Of a stretch of DNA of 64,000 bases, positions 1-7,494 are shown piece after piece. The DNA lies in assembly GCF_014230355.1 (NCBI RefSeq), contig NZ_JACLAX010000011.1, forward strand, positions 56,950 through 120,949. The letters run 5' to 3'. This DNA comes from Novosphingobium piscinae (lineage in GTDB: Bacteria > Pseudomonadota > Alphaproteobacteria > Sphingomonadales > Sphingomonadaceae). Each line of letters begins with the position of its first letter. Within the stretch, counting starts at the first letter, position 1. The translations under genes and the position numbers were made by a program. A model generated the notes under the pieces. The model did no database searches, was not told the DNA's origin, and worked only from the letters and a program-made list of their open reading frames with translations.

Positions 1-569
1 CCCGAAACCAGCGCGAGGGCATGGCCCATGGCATCGAGTGCGATCGCGCGCGGCAGCCGGCGCAGCCGCGCGATCGCCGCGACGCAGCCGAAGATCCCCG
101 CGGTCGCCGGGCGGAAGAAGCGCAGCGCATCGGGGGCGGCGAGCCCCAGCGTGACCGCCACGTCGACTCCGGCAACCACCGCGGCCAGCAAGTCCTCGCC
201 CGCCACCGGGCCGCCGCGCGCGGCTTCGGCGAGCAGGGCCGAGAGCACCGTGGCCATCGGGTGGAGCACGGCCGGCTCGTGGACGCAGTCGAACTCCTGG
301 CCGTGGATCTGGAAGGCGTTGACGAACGCCGCCGAGGGGGCCGGCAGGGCCAGTCCGGGCCGGCCGAGCACCGGGGCCACGCCCCCCTCGCCCCAGCTCC
401 GCGCCACGGCCAGCACGGCCTCGGCATGGGCGGCCTGGCGCCCGGCCACGCCCACCGCGAGCGAATCATGGACGAAGGCGAGGGTCCGCTCGCGATCGCG
501 CGCGGGCAGGCGCGGCCAGGCCAGCGCCAGCGCATGATCGACCAGCACGTGGGCCGGATTGGGCTCCAT
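1..569 (-). CDS. MmgE/PrpD family protein (3' end outside window)
   Basis: Reading the minus strand from the ATG at 569 gives an open frame of 189 codons that runs off the window, so the C-terminus is missing. The translation holds the family signature AFVNAFQIHGQEFDCVHE followed by AVLHPMATVLSALLAEA, and FRPATAGIFGCVAAIA further on, as in the all-helical N-terminal domain of 2-methylcitrate dehydratase relatives. The family contains 2-methylcitrate dehydratase, cis-aconitate decarboxylase and iminodisuccinate epimerase, so the substrate is probably a di- or tricarboxylate. It starts one base after the stop of the SDR gene (TGAGATG) and is the third gene of a minus-strand operon. The exact reaction is unknown. 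Confidence 0.85.
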   Translation of the reverse strand, partial: MEPNPAHVLVDHALALAWPRLPARDRERTLAFVHDSLAVGVAGRQAAHAEAVLAVARSWGEGGVAPVLGRPGLALPAPSAAFVNAFQIHGQEFDCVHEPAVLHPMATVLSALLAEAARGGPVAGEDLLAAVVAGVDVAVTLGLAAPDALRFFRPATAGIFGCVAAIARLRRLPRAIALDAMGHALALVS

Positions 570-570
570 C

Positions 571-1392
571 TCAGTGTGGCTCTTCACCGCCCGACACGTT
601 CATCGATTCGCCGGTGATGTAGATCGCCTCATCCGAGCAGAGGAAGGCCACGGCAGCGGCCGTGTCGGACGGCAGGCCGGGTCGCCCCATCGGGATCCGC
701 GCCGCCATCCGCGCCAGATATTCGTCGACGGTGACGCCCTGGACCGCGGCGAAATGCTCGTTCTGCCACTTGCCGAGCCCGGTGGTGACATGGTTCGGGC
801 AGACGTTGTTGACGGTGATCCCGCGCGGCCCCAGCTCGATCGCTGCTGACCGCACCAGTCCGACCAGACCGTGTTTCGAGGCCGTATAGGCCTGAGCGTG
901 GGGGAAGCCCGACTTGGCCGCCTGGCTGGCGATGTTGATGATGCGCCCGCCGCGCCCCTGGGCCACCATGATCTCGGCGGCGGCCTGGAGGCCATACCAG
1001 GCCCCCGTGAGGTTGACGTCGATCACCGCGCGCCAGTCGTCGGCGGAAACCTCGAGCAGCGGCTTCATGATGTAGCCGATGCCGGCATTGTTGACCCAGA
1101 TGTCGAGCCCGCCGTGGGTGTCGCGGGCATGGGCGGCGAGCGCCCGCACCGCGACCGGATCGCGCACGTCGCAGACGAAGGTCGAACCGCCGTGCGGCAG
1201 AGCGGCGGCGATCGCCTGCATCTCGGCCGAGCCGCCAACCATGTCGCCCGGCGTGGCCGCATCGCGCGATCCGCCGATGTCCGCGATCACCACCGTGGCC
1301 CCTTCGGCGGCGAGCCGGTGGGCGATGCCCTCGCCCAGCCCCCCGGCCCGGCCCGAGCCGGTGACGACCGCGACCTTGCCGGCGAACCTCAC
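571..1392 (-). CDS. SDR family NAD(P)-dependent oxidoreductase
   Basis: This 273-residue classical short-chain dehydrogenase/reductase has a glycine-rich cofactor loop (TGSGRAGGLGEG, residues 11-22), NNAG at 101-104, the catalytic Ser near 156 and the Tyr169-x3-Lys173 pair (YTASK). The loop is longer than the usual TGxxxGxG, as in several SDR groups that act on CoA thioesters or cyclic alcohols. An acidic residue after beta-2 (ADIGG) suggests NAD preference. Its start overlaps the stop of the upstream HapK-like gene by four bases (ATGA), so the two are translationally coupled. It should interconvert a hydroxyl and a ketone on a pathway intermediate; the substrate cannot be told. Confidence 0.9.
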   Translation of the reverse strand: MRFAGKVAVVTGSGRAGGLGEGIAHRLAAEGATVVIADIGGSRDAATPGDMVGGSAEMQAIAAALPHGGSTFVCDVRDPVAVRALAAHARDTHGGLDIWVNNAGIGYIMKPLLEVSADDWRAVIDVNLTGAWYGLQAAAEIMVAQGRGGRIINIASQAAKSGFPHAQAYTASKHGLVGLVRSAAIELGPRGITVNNVCPNHVTTGLGKWQNEHFAAVQGVTVDEYLARMAARIPMGRPGLPSDTAAAVAFLCSDEAIYITGESMNVSGGEEPH

Positions 1393-1697
1393 GCCACCAG
1401 CTCCTCGGCGGTGAGGAAGGTCACATCGACCATGCCGCCGAAGGCCGCGGCCACCTCCTGCATCGCCGGCTGGGCGATGTCGGCGAGAAACCGGTCCATG
1501 TCGCTGACCTCGATCAGCTCGACATATCCGAAGGGCGGAGAGCCTTCAGCTCCGAACAGGCCAGTGCAGCGAAAAACGCGAAAACCCGCAATCGAGGGCA
1601 GCGCCCTGACCGTGGGCAGGTCGACCGTCCGGGCCCAGGTTTCATAGGCTTCCACGGACGTGCCGGGCTTGAGGGTGAACGTGGCGATCAGATGCAT
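1389..1697 (-). CDS. HapK/REDY-like small protein
   Basis: A 102-residue protein that looks like a dimeric alpha/beta-barrel (ferredoxin-like) fold: an opening strand MHLIATFTLKPG, a helix with YETWARTVDLPTVRALP, and a strand GFRVFRCTGLF. This pattern matches the REDY-like/HapK family first named from prodigiosin gene clusters, whose function is not settled. It is the first gene of the minus-strand operon with the SDR and MmgE/PrpD genes. Its promoter region contains a perfect FNR/FixK-type palindrome 25 bases upstream of the start codon. The family call rests on pattern only; a role in handling an unstable intermediate is a guess. Confidence 0.65.
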   Translation of the reverse strand: MHLIATFTLKPGTSVEAYETWARTVDLPTVRALPSIAGFRVFRCTGLFGAEGSPPFGYVELIEVSDMDRFLADIAQPAMQEVAAAFGGMVDVTFLTAEELVA

Positions 1698-1721
1698 GGC
1701 CGATCCTCGCTGGTTGGTCGG

Positions 1722-1735
1722 TTGATCAGGATCAA
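1722..1735. promoter_or_regulatory. FNR/FixK-type box
   Basis: TTGAT-CAGG-ATCAA is an exact match to the FNR/Anr/FixK consensus TTGAT-N4-ATCAA, and the palindrome extends to GTTGATC-AG-GATCAAC (1721-1736). It lies in the divergent promoter between the HapK-like gene (minus) and the methyltransferase gene (plus), so it could control either or both. Oxygen-linked regulation is inferred from the motif alone. Confidence 0.6.
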
Positions 1736-1770
1736 CGACATTCCTTGCCTCGATCCCAAGGTCAATATAC

Positions 1771-1787
1771 CTTATTTATATAACAAG
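1771..1787. promoter_or_regulatory. AT-rich promoter element, TTTATATAACA type
   Basis: CTTATTTATATAACAAG is an imperfect inverted repeat in otherwise GC-rich DNA, ending 12 bases before the GTG start of the methyltransferase gene. Its 11-base core TTTATATAACA (1775-1785) recurs at 4821-4831 before the VAO-type gene. It could be a -10 region, an operator, or both. Confidence 0.4.
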
Positions 1788-1798
1788 TGAGGCTCCCA

Positions 1799-3031
1799 GT
1801 GACAGCACCTTCGAGCACCCCCGTCCCGAACCATCCTAGTGCCGAATATGACGGCCCGCCGGACTATCGGGTGATTGGCCGACACGCGGTTTTCCCGGAG
1901 ACCAGCCACGACGAGATCGAGCGGATCAACTTCCTCGCACAGATGAACCGGCACCTCGCCGCACGGGTCGTACCCGGGGTGCGAGCCGCCTACGAGAGCC
2001 GAGTGGCTCCCGCCTTCGAAGCGGCCAACGGGCGGCCGATCGGCCATCGCCACGAGGCCCGCAAGGCGATGCTGGCCGATCCCGCGTTCCAGACCTGGTC
2101 GGCCCTGCGGCGCGCCACCATGGAGCAGCGCCAGCAGGCCGGGCGCTGGACCGCGCTGCGCCAGTGCGAGACCCTGGCCGCGAAGGCCGCGGCGCTGACC
2201 GAGGGCGATCCGCGGCTCGAGCTGGACCCGTCCGTGGCGATTCCGCGCTATGTTTCGGCGGTCGATCACCACTGCATGCCGGGCTCCTACCACACCGAAT
2301 ACTTCCCCGGCGACGTGACCAACGGCGCCAACTATGACCACGGCGGATTTGTCACCACCGGCGGCCTGCTGGGCAAATATGTCGATGGCGGCGGACAGGC
2401 CGTGGTCAAGTGGGTCCGCAAGCACCTCCCGGACTTCAAGCCCAGGAAGATCCTCGAGATCGGGGGAACCGTGGGCCATTCCAGCCTGCCGCTGGCCCAG
2501 GCCTTCCCGGAGGCCGAGTTGACCGTGGTCGACCTCGGCACGCCGATGCTGCGCTATGGTCTGGCGCGCGCCAAGTCGCTGGGGGTGGACAATGTGCGCT
2601 TCGTCCAGGCCAGCGGCGAGGACCTGTCGCGCTTCGCCGACGGCAGCTTCGACTGGGTGCAGACGACGATGTTCCTGCACGAGCTGTCGCTGCCGGCGCT
2701 GCGCAACATCCTGCGCGAATCGCGTCGCCTGGTGCGCGATGGCGGGATCGTGCTGCATGTCGAGCAGCCGCAGTACACGCCTGAGATGTCCTACTTCGAG
2801 CAGGCCATGCGCGACTGGGACGCCTTCTACAACGCCGAGCCGTTCTGGAGCCGCCTGCACGAGATGGACCTCGATGCCGAAATGGAGCGGGCCGGGTTCG
2901 AACGCAGCCGGATTATCCACGGTGCGGTGTTTGGCGTGGTCGATCGTGACCTGTTCCCCGACGCGCAGGAAGACGAGACCGAAGACTATGGCCGCAAGGC
3001 CGCATGGGAAGTGATCGGAGTGGTGGCATGA
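1799..3031 (+). CDS. class I SAM-dependent methyltransferase with an extra N-terminal domain (copy 1)
   Basis: A 410-residue protein. The C-terminal half is a Rossmann methyltransferase: motif I ILEIGGTVGHSSL near residue 217, an acidic end of beta-2 (VVDLG), and a post-motif region FDWVQTTMFLHEL. The first 190 residues form a separate unassigned domain with a conserved HCMPGSY stretch near 158. The GTG at 1799 is preferred because TGAGG (1788-1792) is a good ribosome site six bases ahead; an in-frame GTG at 1787 is the alternative. The stop overlaps the next start (ATGA). A paralogue with the same architecture and the same small downstream partner lies at 44620. The methyl acceptor is unknown. 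Confidence 0.85.
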   Translation: MTAPSSTPVPNHPSAEYDGPPDYRVIGRHAVFPETSHDEIERINFLAQMNRHLAARVVPGVRAAYESRVAPAFEAANGRPIGHRHEARKAMLADPAFQTWSALRRATMEQRQQAGRWTALRQCETLAAKAAALTEGDPRLELDPSVAIPRYVSAVDHHCMPGSYHTEYFPGDVTNGANYDHGGFVTTGGLLGKYVDGGGQAVVKWVRKHLPDFKPRKILEIGGTVGHSSLPLAQAFPEAELTVVDLGTPMLRYGLARAKSLGVDNVRFVQASGEDLSRFADGSFDWVQTTMFLHELSLPALRNILRESRRLVRDGGIVLHVEQPQYTPEMSYFEQAMRDWDAFYNAEPFWSRLHEMDLDAEMERAGFERSRIIHGAVFGVVDRDLFPDAQEDETEDYGRKAAWEVIGVVA

Positions 3032-3387
3032 GCTTCGCAGACGCACTCGCCGGGGCTGGCGCCAAGGCGGCCGGGAAGCGGCCCTACTTCCTCGAGCCGC
3101 AGGTCGAACGGGTCCTCGCCATCACCATGACGATCGCGCAGGAGCTGGCCGTGGCCCGTCAGCGGATCGACACGCTCGAGCGGCTGCTGCTCGCCAAGGG
3201 CGTGCTCGCTGCGGGCGAGATCGACGCCTTCGTGCCGGATGCGACCGCCAGCGCCGAACGGCAGATGTGGAACCAGGAGTACATCGCGCGCGTGCTGCGG
3301 ATCGTGCAGCAGGAGAACGAGGCCGCGGTGCGTTTGGACGAATCGAGCTCGGGCGAACTGGCCGCCGAGCTGGCCGCGGAGGCCTGA
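3028..3387 (+). CDS. small helical partner protein of the methyltransferase (copy 1)
   Basis: A 119-residue protein that starts inside the methyltransferase stop codon. It begins with a short basic segment ending GKRPYF, then a long predicted helix or coiled coil (IAQELAVARQRIDTLERLL) and a charged second helix. It is clearly homologous to the 122-residue protein at 45861, which shares GKRPxF, the (L/A)-x-EL-x-V-x-R-x-R-(I/L)-D-x2-ER core and a later R-x4-EY/EF-x2-R segment, and which also directly follows a methyltransferase. I do not recognise a named family. A structural or regulatory subunit of the methyltransferase is the likeliest role, inferred from the conserved pairing. Confidence 0.75.
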   Translation: MSFADALAGAGAKAAGKRPYFLEPQVERVLAITMTIAQELAVARQRIDTLERLLLAKGVLAAGEIDAFVPDATASAERQMWNQEYIARVLRIVQQENEAAVRLDESSSGELAAELAAEA

Positions 3388-3394
3388 GGCGGCC

Positions 3395-4816
3395 ATGAGC
3401 GAGGACAACGGCGCCGACCTGTTCGAATTCACCGTGCCGGTGCTGGTCGTCGGCGGCGGCGCGTGCGGTTGCATCGCCGCGCTCGCCGCCCGCGACGCCG
3501 GGGCCGAAGTGCTGCTGGTCGAACAGGACGAGCGGCCGATGGGTTCGACCGGGATGTCGCAGGGACTGGTCTGCGCCGCCGGCACCAGGGCTCAGGCCCG
3601 GCACGCGATCGTTGACAGTCCCGACGCGTTCTTCGCCGACATCATGGCCAAGACCAGGGGCTTGACCGATCCCGTGCTGGCCCGTGCGATCGCCGACCAT
3701 TCCGGCCCCACCCTCGACTGGATGGCAGAGGCCCACGATCTGCCATGGGAGCTCGATACCGGCTTCCGCCCGGCCTATGGCAATTCCACCTTCCGGGTGC
3801 ATGGCTGGCGCGGTCATGGCGGGCAGGACATGGTCGATCTGCTGCACGCCCGCCTCGCCGACGCCGGGGTCGACGTGCTGTTGCCGGCGCAGCTGGTGGA
3901 TATCCACGCCGATTCCACCGGGCGGGTGCTGGGGGTCTCGCTCCAGCGACCCGATGGCGCGATCGAGCGGGTGGGGTGCCAGGCGCTGGTGCTCGCCTGT
4001 GGCGGCTTCGCCGCCAACCGCGCGCTGGTCGCCCGCTACATGCCTGAGATGGCCCAGGCCCGGAACAACGGCCACGAGGGCAGCCAGGGCACCGGGCTGT
4101 GGGTTGGCGAACGGCTGGGCGCGGCATTCGGCGACATGGGAGCCTACCAGGGCTATGCCATGCTGACCGATCCGCAGGGCATCAGCGTGCCCCCGGGCGT
4201 GCCGATCGCCGGCGGGATCCTCGTCAATGTCGAGGGCCGCCGCTTTACCGACGAGCTCGCCGACATCGCCGGCATGGTCCACCCGGTCATGGCCCAACCC
4301 GGCGATCACGTCTGGGTGGTGTATGACCGGCGGATCGAATCCCTGGTCGAGTACATCCCGGAAATGCAGGCGCTGCTCGAACTGAATGCGGCACGTCAGG
4401 CCGATACGGTCGAGGCCCTTGCGGCCGCCATCGGCGTTCCGGCCGCGGCGCTGTCCGCCACCCTCGCCGAAGCGCACGCGGCCCAGGCCGCCGGCCGGTC
4501 CGACAGCTTCGGCCGAGCCTGGGGGGACGACCGGCCTCCGGTCGCCCCCTACCGCGCGCTGAAGGTGATCGGCGCGATCTACCATACCCAGGGGGGCCTG
4601 CAGATCGATGGCGGCGCGCGCGTGGTGCGCCCCGATGGCACCCCCTTGCCCAACCTGTTCGCGGGCGGCGGGGCGGCGCGGTCGGTCTCGGGACCGGCGC
4701 ACTGGGGCTACCTGCCGGCGATGGGTCTCTCGACCGCCGTCACCTTCGGCCGCCTCGCCGGGCTGGGGGCTGCCCAGGTCGTCGCCCCGGGCGAAAAGGC
4801 TTCCGCTCTGATTTGA
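3395..4816 (+). CDS. FAD-dependent oxidoreductase, fumarate reductase/ketosteroid dehydrogenase type
   Basis: A 473-residue flavoprotein of the FAD_binding_2 family. The dinucleotide fold is at the N-terminus (VLVVGGGACGCIAALAARDAG, the G-x-G-x2-G region, with the ribose-binding Glu in LLVEQ). A central ACGGFAAN segment, and a C-terminal QGGLQIDGGARV and LFAGGGAARSVSG block that closes the FAD site, are typical. Relatives desaturate C-C bonds next to a carbonyl (fumarate reductase, 3-ketosteroid delta-1-dehydrogenase, urocanate reductase). It follows the small partner gene by seven bases and is probably co-transcribed with the methyltransferase. The first ATG compatible with the FAD motif is used. 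Confidence 0.85.
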   Translation: MSEDNGADLFEFTVPVLVVGGGACGCIAALAARDAGAEVLLVEQDERPMGSTGMSQGLVCAAGTRAQARHAIVDSPDAFFADIMAKTRGLTDPVLARAIADHSGPTLDWMAEAHDLPWELDTGFRPAYGNSTFRVHGWRGHGGQDMVDLLHARLADAGVDVLLPAQLVDIHADSTGRVLGVSLQRPDGAIERVGCQALVLACGGFAANRALVARYMPEMAQARNNGHEGSQGTGLWVGERLGAAFGDMGAYQGYAMLTDPQGISVPPGVPIAGGILVNVEGRRFTDELADIAGMVHPVMAQPGDHVWVVYDRRIESLVEYIPEMQALLELNAARQADTVEALAAAIGVPAAALSATLAEAHAAQAAGRSDSFGRAWGDDRPPVAPYRALKVIGAIYHTQGGLQIDGGARVVRPDGTPLPNLFAGGGAARSVSGPAHWGYLPAMGLSTAVTFGRLAGLGAAQVVAPGEKASALI

Positions 4817-4817
4817 T

Positions 4818-4832
4818 ATGTTTATATAACAT
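4818..4832. promoter_or_regulatory. AT-rich palindrome, TTTATATAACA type
   Basis: ATGTT-TATAT-AACAT is a palindrome with perfect five-base arms, 36 bases before the VAO-type gene and directly after the preceding stop codon. It shares TTTATATAACA with the element before the methyltransferase at 1799. Confidence 0.4.
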
Positions 4833-4867
4833 TAAATGCCTGCCGCGCCTGCTCCGGGGACCTGACC

Positions 4868-6466
4868 ATGCCTGAATCCGTCGCCCTCGCCCGCCCCAAC
4901 GATCTGGTCGGGCGCTTTGCCGCCATCGTCGGGGCCGACCATGTCCGCCACGACGAGGCCAGTCTGGCCCTGTTCAGCGAGGACGTGTGGCGCCGCGCCG
5001 ACCAGACCGCGGTGCTGATCGTCGCGCCGGGCTCGACCGCAGAGCTGGCGGCGGTGGTCAGGGCAGCGGCCGAGGCCGGGCTGTCGATCGCCCCGCGCGG
5101 CGCCGGGATGAGCTATACCAGCGGCTACGTGCCGGCCGACGACCACACCGTGGCGCTCGACACCCGGCGGCTCAACCGGGTCCTGGCGATCAGCCCCGAG
5201 GACATGACGGTGACGGTCGAGGCCGGCTGCACCTGGCTTGCGCTCAACGAGGCGCTCAAGCCGCTCGGGCTGCGCACGCCGTTCTGGGGGCCGATGTCGG
5301 GGATCTATTCCACCGTGGGGGCCGGGCTGTCCCAGCTCAACGCGATGTTCGGCGCCGGCCACTACGGCACCTCGAGCGAGAGCATGATCGCGCTGACCGT
5401 GATCCTGGCCGATGGGCGCATGCTCAAGACCGGCGCGCGCGGGCCTGATGGCGAGACCCCGTTCTACCGCCACTACGGCCCCGACCTCGCCGGGCTGTTC
5501 TGCGGCGATAGCGGCACGCTGGGGATCAAGGCCGAGATCACCCTGCGCCTGATCCGCACGCCGGCCTTCGAGGACTCGGCCTCGTTCAGCTTCAAGACCG
5601 GCGAACTGATGCTCGAGGCGCTGGCCGAAATGGCGCGCGCGGGGATCGCCGCCGAGACCTGCGGCTTCGATCCGGGGCTGACCAAGGTGCGGATGAAGCG
5701 CATGTCGATGACCGCCGACGTCAAGGCGCTGGGGGCGGTGATCGCGAAGGAGAAGTCGCTCGGCAAAGGTCTCCTGGCCGCGGCCAAGATCGCGATCGGC
5801 GGGCGCAACTTCATCGAGGAGGACGAGTATCCGCTGCACATCACGGCCGAAGGCCGGTGCAAGGAGGCCGTTGCCGCCGACCTCGCCACCGCGCGCGAGA
5901 TTGCGAGGCGGTTCGAGGGCGTGGAGATCGAGAACACCATCGCCAAGGTGATCCGGGCCATGCCCTTCCCGGCGCCGAACTCGATCCTCGGGCCCGAGGG
6001 CGAGAGCTGGGTGCCGGTCCATGGCCACGCTTCGCTGTCCACCGCCCCCGCGATGTTCCGCGCGATCCGCGACTACTTCGACAGCATGCAGGCCGAGTTC
6101 GACCGGCTGGGCATCTACAACGGCTTCCTGTTCTCGAGCCTGTCGACCAATGCGATCACGATCGAGCCGGTGTTCTTCTGGCCCGAGGGCTATCGCCCGA
6201 TCCACGAGACCATGGTCGAACCGGCCCACCTGGCACGGCTCAAGCAGCTTGGCCCCCATCCCGAGGCGACCGCGCTGGTCACTGCGGCACGGGAGCAGGT
6301 CAAGGCGATCTGCCAGCGCTTCGGCGCGGCCCATTTCCAGATCGGCCGCGCCTATCCCTATCGCGAGAGCCGCGATGCGGCGTTCCGCAAGGTGCTCGAC
6401 GCGGTCAAGCAGGTGGTCGATCCCCAGGGGCGGTTCAATCCGGGCGGGCTGGGCTTTCCGCAGTGA
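4868..6466 (+). CDS. FAD-linked oxidase, GlcD/VAO superfamily (copy 1)
   Basis: A 532-residue flavoprotein with an N-terminal PCMH-type FAD domain (PRGAGMSYTSGY near residue 78, VALDTRRLNRVL, then FCGDSGTLGIKAEITLRL near 225) and a C-terminal FAD-oxidase substrate domain ending DPQGRFNPGGLGFP. It should oxidise a hydroxyl, hydroxy acid or activated C-H of the substrate, passing electrons to oxygen or a carrier. The start ATG has GGGGA at a suitable distance. It opens a tightly coupled run: the next six genes each overlap or nearly touch their predecessor. A 519-residue paralogue is at 41700, again near a methyltransferase/DUF1838 group. Confidence 0.85.
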   Translation: MPESVALARPNDLVGRFAAIVGADHVRHDEASLALFSEDVWRRADQTAVLIVAPGSTAELAAVVRAAAEAGLSIAPRGAGMSYTSGYVPADDHTVALDTRRLNRVLAISPEDMTVTVEAGCTWLALNEALKPLGLRTPFWGPMSGIYSTVGAGLSQLNAMFGAGHYGTSSESMIALTVILADGRMLKTGARGPDGETPFYRHYGPDLAGLFCGDSGTLGIKAEITLRLIRTPAFEDSASFSFKTGELMLEALAEMARAGIAAETCGFDPGLTKVRMKRMSMTADVKALGAVIAKEKSLGKGLLAAAKIAIGGRNFIEEDEYPLHITAEGRCKEAVAADLATAREIARRFEGVEIENTIAKVIRAMPFPAPNSILGPEGESWVPVHGHASLSTAPAMFRAIRDYFDSMQAEFDRLGIYNGFLFSSLSTNAITIEPVFFWPEGYRPIHETMVEPAHLARLKQLGPHPEATALVTAAREQVKAICQRFGAAHFQIGRAYPYRESRDAAFRKVLDAVKQVVDPQGRFNPGGLGFPQ

Positions 6467-7488
6467 GCGGAGCCGCCGTCCCGACCTACCGCGCGATCCG
6501 CCTCGACCGGGTCGCACCCAGCTTCCGCGAAGCCTGCGCGGTGGTCGACGTGCCGCTGGTCGCGCCAGGTCCGGGCGAGATCCAGGTCGCCAACCGGTGG
6601 TGCGGAATCAATGGAATCTTCGATACGCAGATGGCGCGCAACGCGGTTGACTATGTGACGATCGCCTTGCCGAGCTTCACCGGCGTCGAGGCGATCGGCA
6701 CGGTCACCGCGGTCGGGCCGGGTGTGCGCGGCTTCGCCGTCGGCGACGCGGCGATCACCACGCGCTTCACCGGCGGCTACCGCGAGGCCAATACCGGTCC
6801 GGCCCACCAGTTCGTCGCTGCCCCGGCGCTGGCTCCGGAATGGCTGGCGCTTGCCTCGACCGGGGTCTCGGCCATGGTGGCGCTCGAGCAGATCGCCGAG
6901 GCCCGCCAGGGTGAGACAGTGGCGATTTCTGCGGCGGCCGGTGGGCTCGGACACCTGCTCGTCCAGCTCGCCGTGGGCAAGGGCTGCCGCGTGATCGGCG
7001 TGGCCGGAGGCGCTGAAAAGTGTGCTTTCGTCCGCTCGCTGGGGGCCGAACGGGTGATCGACTATCGCCACGAGGACGTGGGCGCGGTGCTGGCCGCGGA
7101 CTACCGCGATGCGCTGGATGTCGCGATCGACACGGTGAGCGGACCGGTCTTCGACGCGTTTCTGGCCAATCTGGCCCATCACGGCCGGCTGGTGGTGGGC
7201 GGTGCCGCATCCGATCTCGAGGGGCGCCCGGAGATCGTCACCGGTCCGCGCATCGCCCATGCCTTGTACTACAAGGGCGCCTCGGTCCGAGGGTTCATGA
7301 ACGGCCTGCTTGCGCGGCACTGGGACGATGCCCGGCGGCGACTGTTCGACCTGCACGCCCGCGGACTGTTGCAGGTGACGCTTGATGTGCAGGCCAACCG
7401 CGGGATCGCCGGGGTGTTCGACGGGGTCGAGCGGCTGCTCTCGGGCCGGTCGATTGGCAAGGTCGTCGTCGACCTGATGCCCGCCTGA
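6463..7488 (+). CDS. MDR-family NAD(P)H:enone/quinone oxidoreductase
   Basis: A 341-residue medium-chain reductase. The GTG start overlaps the previous stop (GTGA). It has the GroES-like domain, PSFTGVEAIGTVTAVGPGV, and a Rossmann domain with AAAGGLGHLLVQLAVGKGCRVIGVAGG. The catalytic-zinc Cys/His set of alcohol dehydrogenases is absent, so it belongs to the zinc-independent quinone/enone reductases, most like the PTGR3/ZADH2 branch (inference from the N-terminal pattern). It probably reduces an activated double bond. It sits between the VAO-type oxidase and LeuC1, which places it among enzymes of an unsaturated acid intermediate. Confidence 0.8.
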   Translation: MSGAAVPTYRAIRLDRVAPSFREACAVVDVPLVAPGPGEIQVANRWCGINGIFDTQMARNAVDYVTIALPSFTGVEAIGTVTAVGPGVRGFAVGDAAITTRFTGGYREANTGPAHQFVAAPALAPEWLALASTGVSAMVALEQIAEARQGETVAISAAAGGLGHLLVQLAVGKGCRVIGVAGGAEKCAFVRSLGAERVIDYRHEDVGAVLAADYRDALDVAIDTVSGPVFDAFLANLAHHGRLVVGGAASDLEGRPEIVTGPRIAHALYYKGASVRGFMNGLLARHWDDARRRLFDLHARGLLQVTLDVQANRGIAGVFDGVERLLSGRSIGKVVVDLMPA

Positions 7489-7494
7489 ACCACA

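Noticed and set aside
21..617. Plus-strand open frames at the left edge
   Set aside because: The minus strand of the same stretch encodes recognisable MmgE/PrpD motifs, so the plus-strand frames are shadows.
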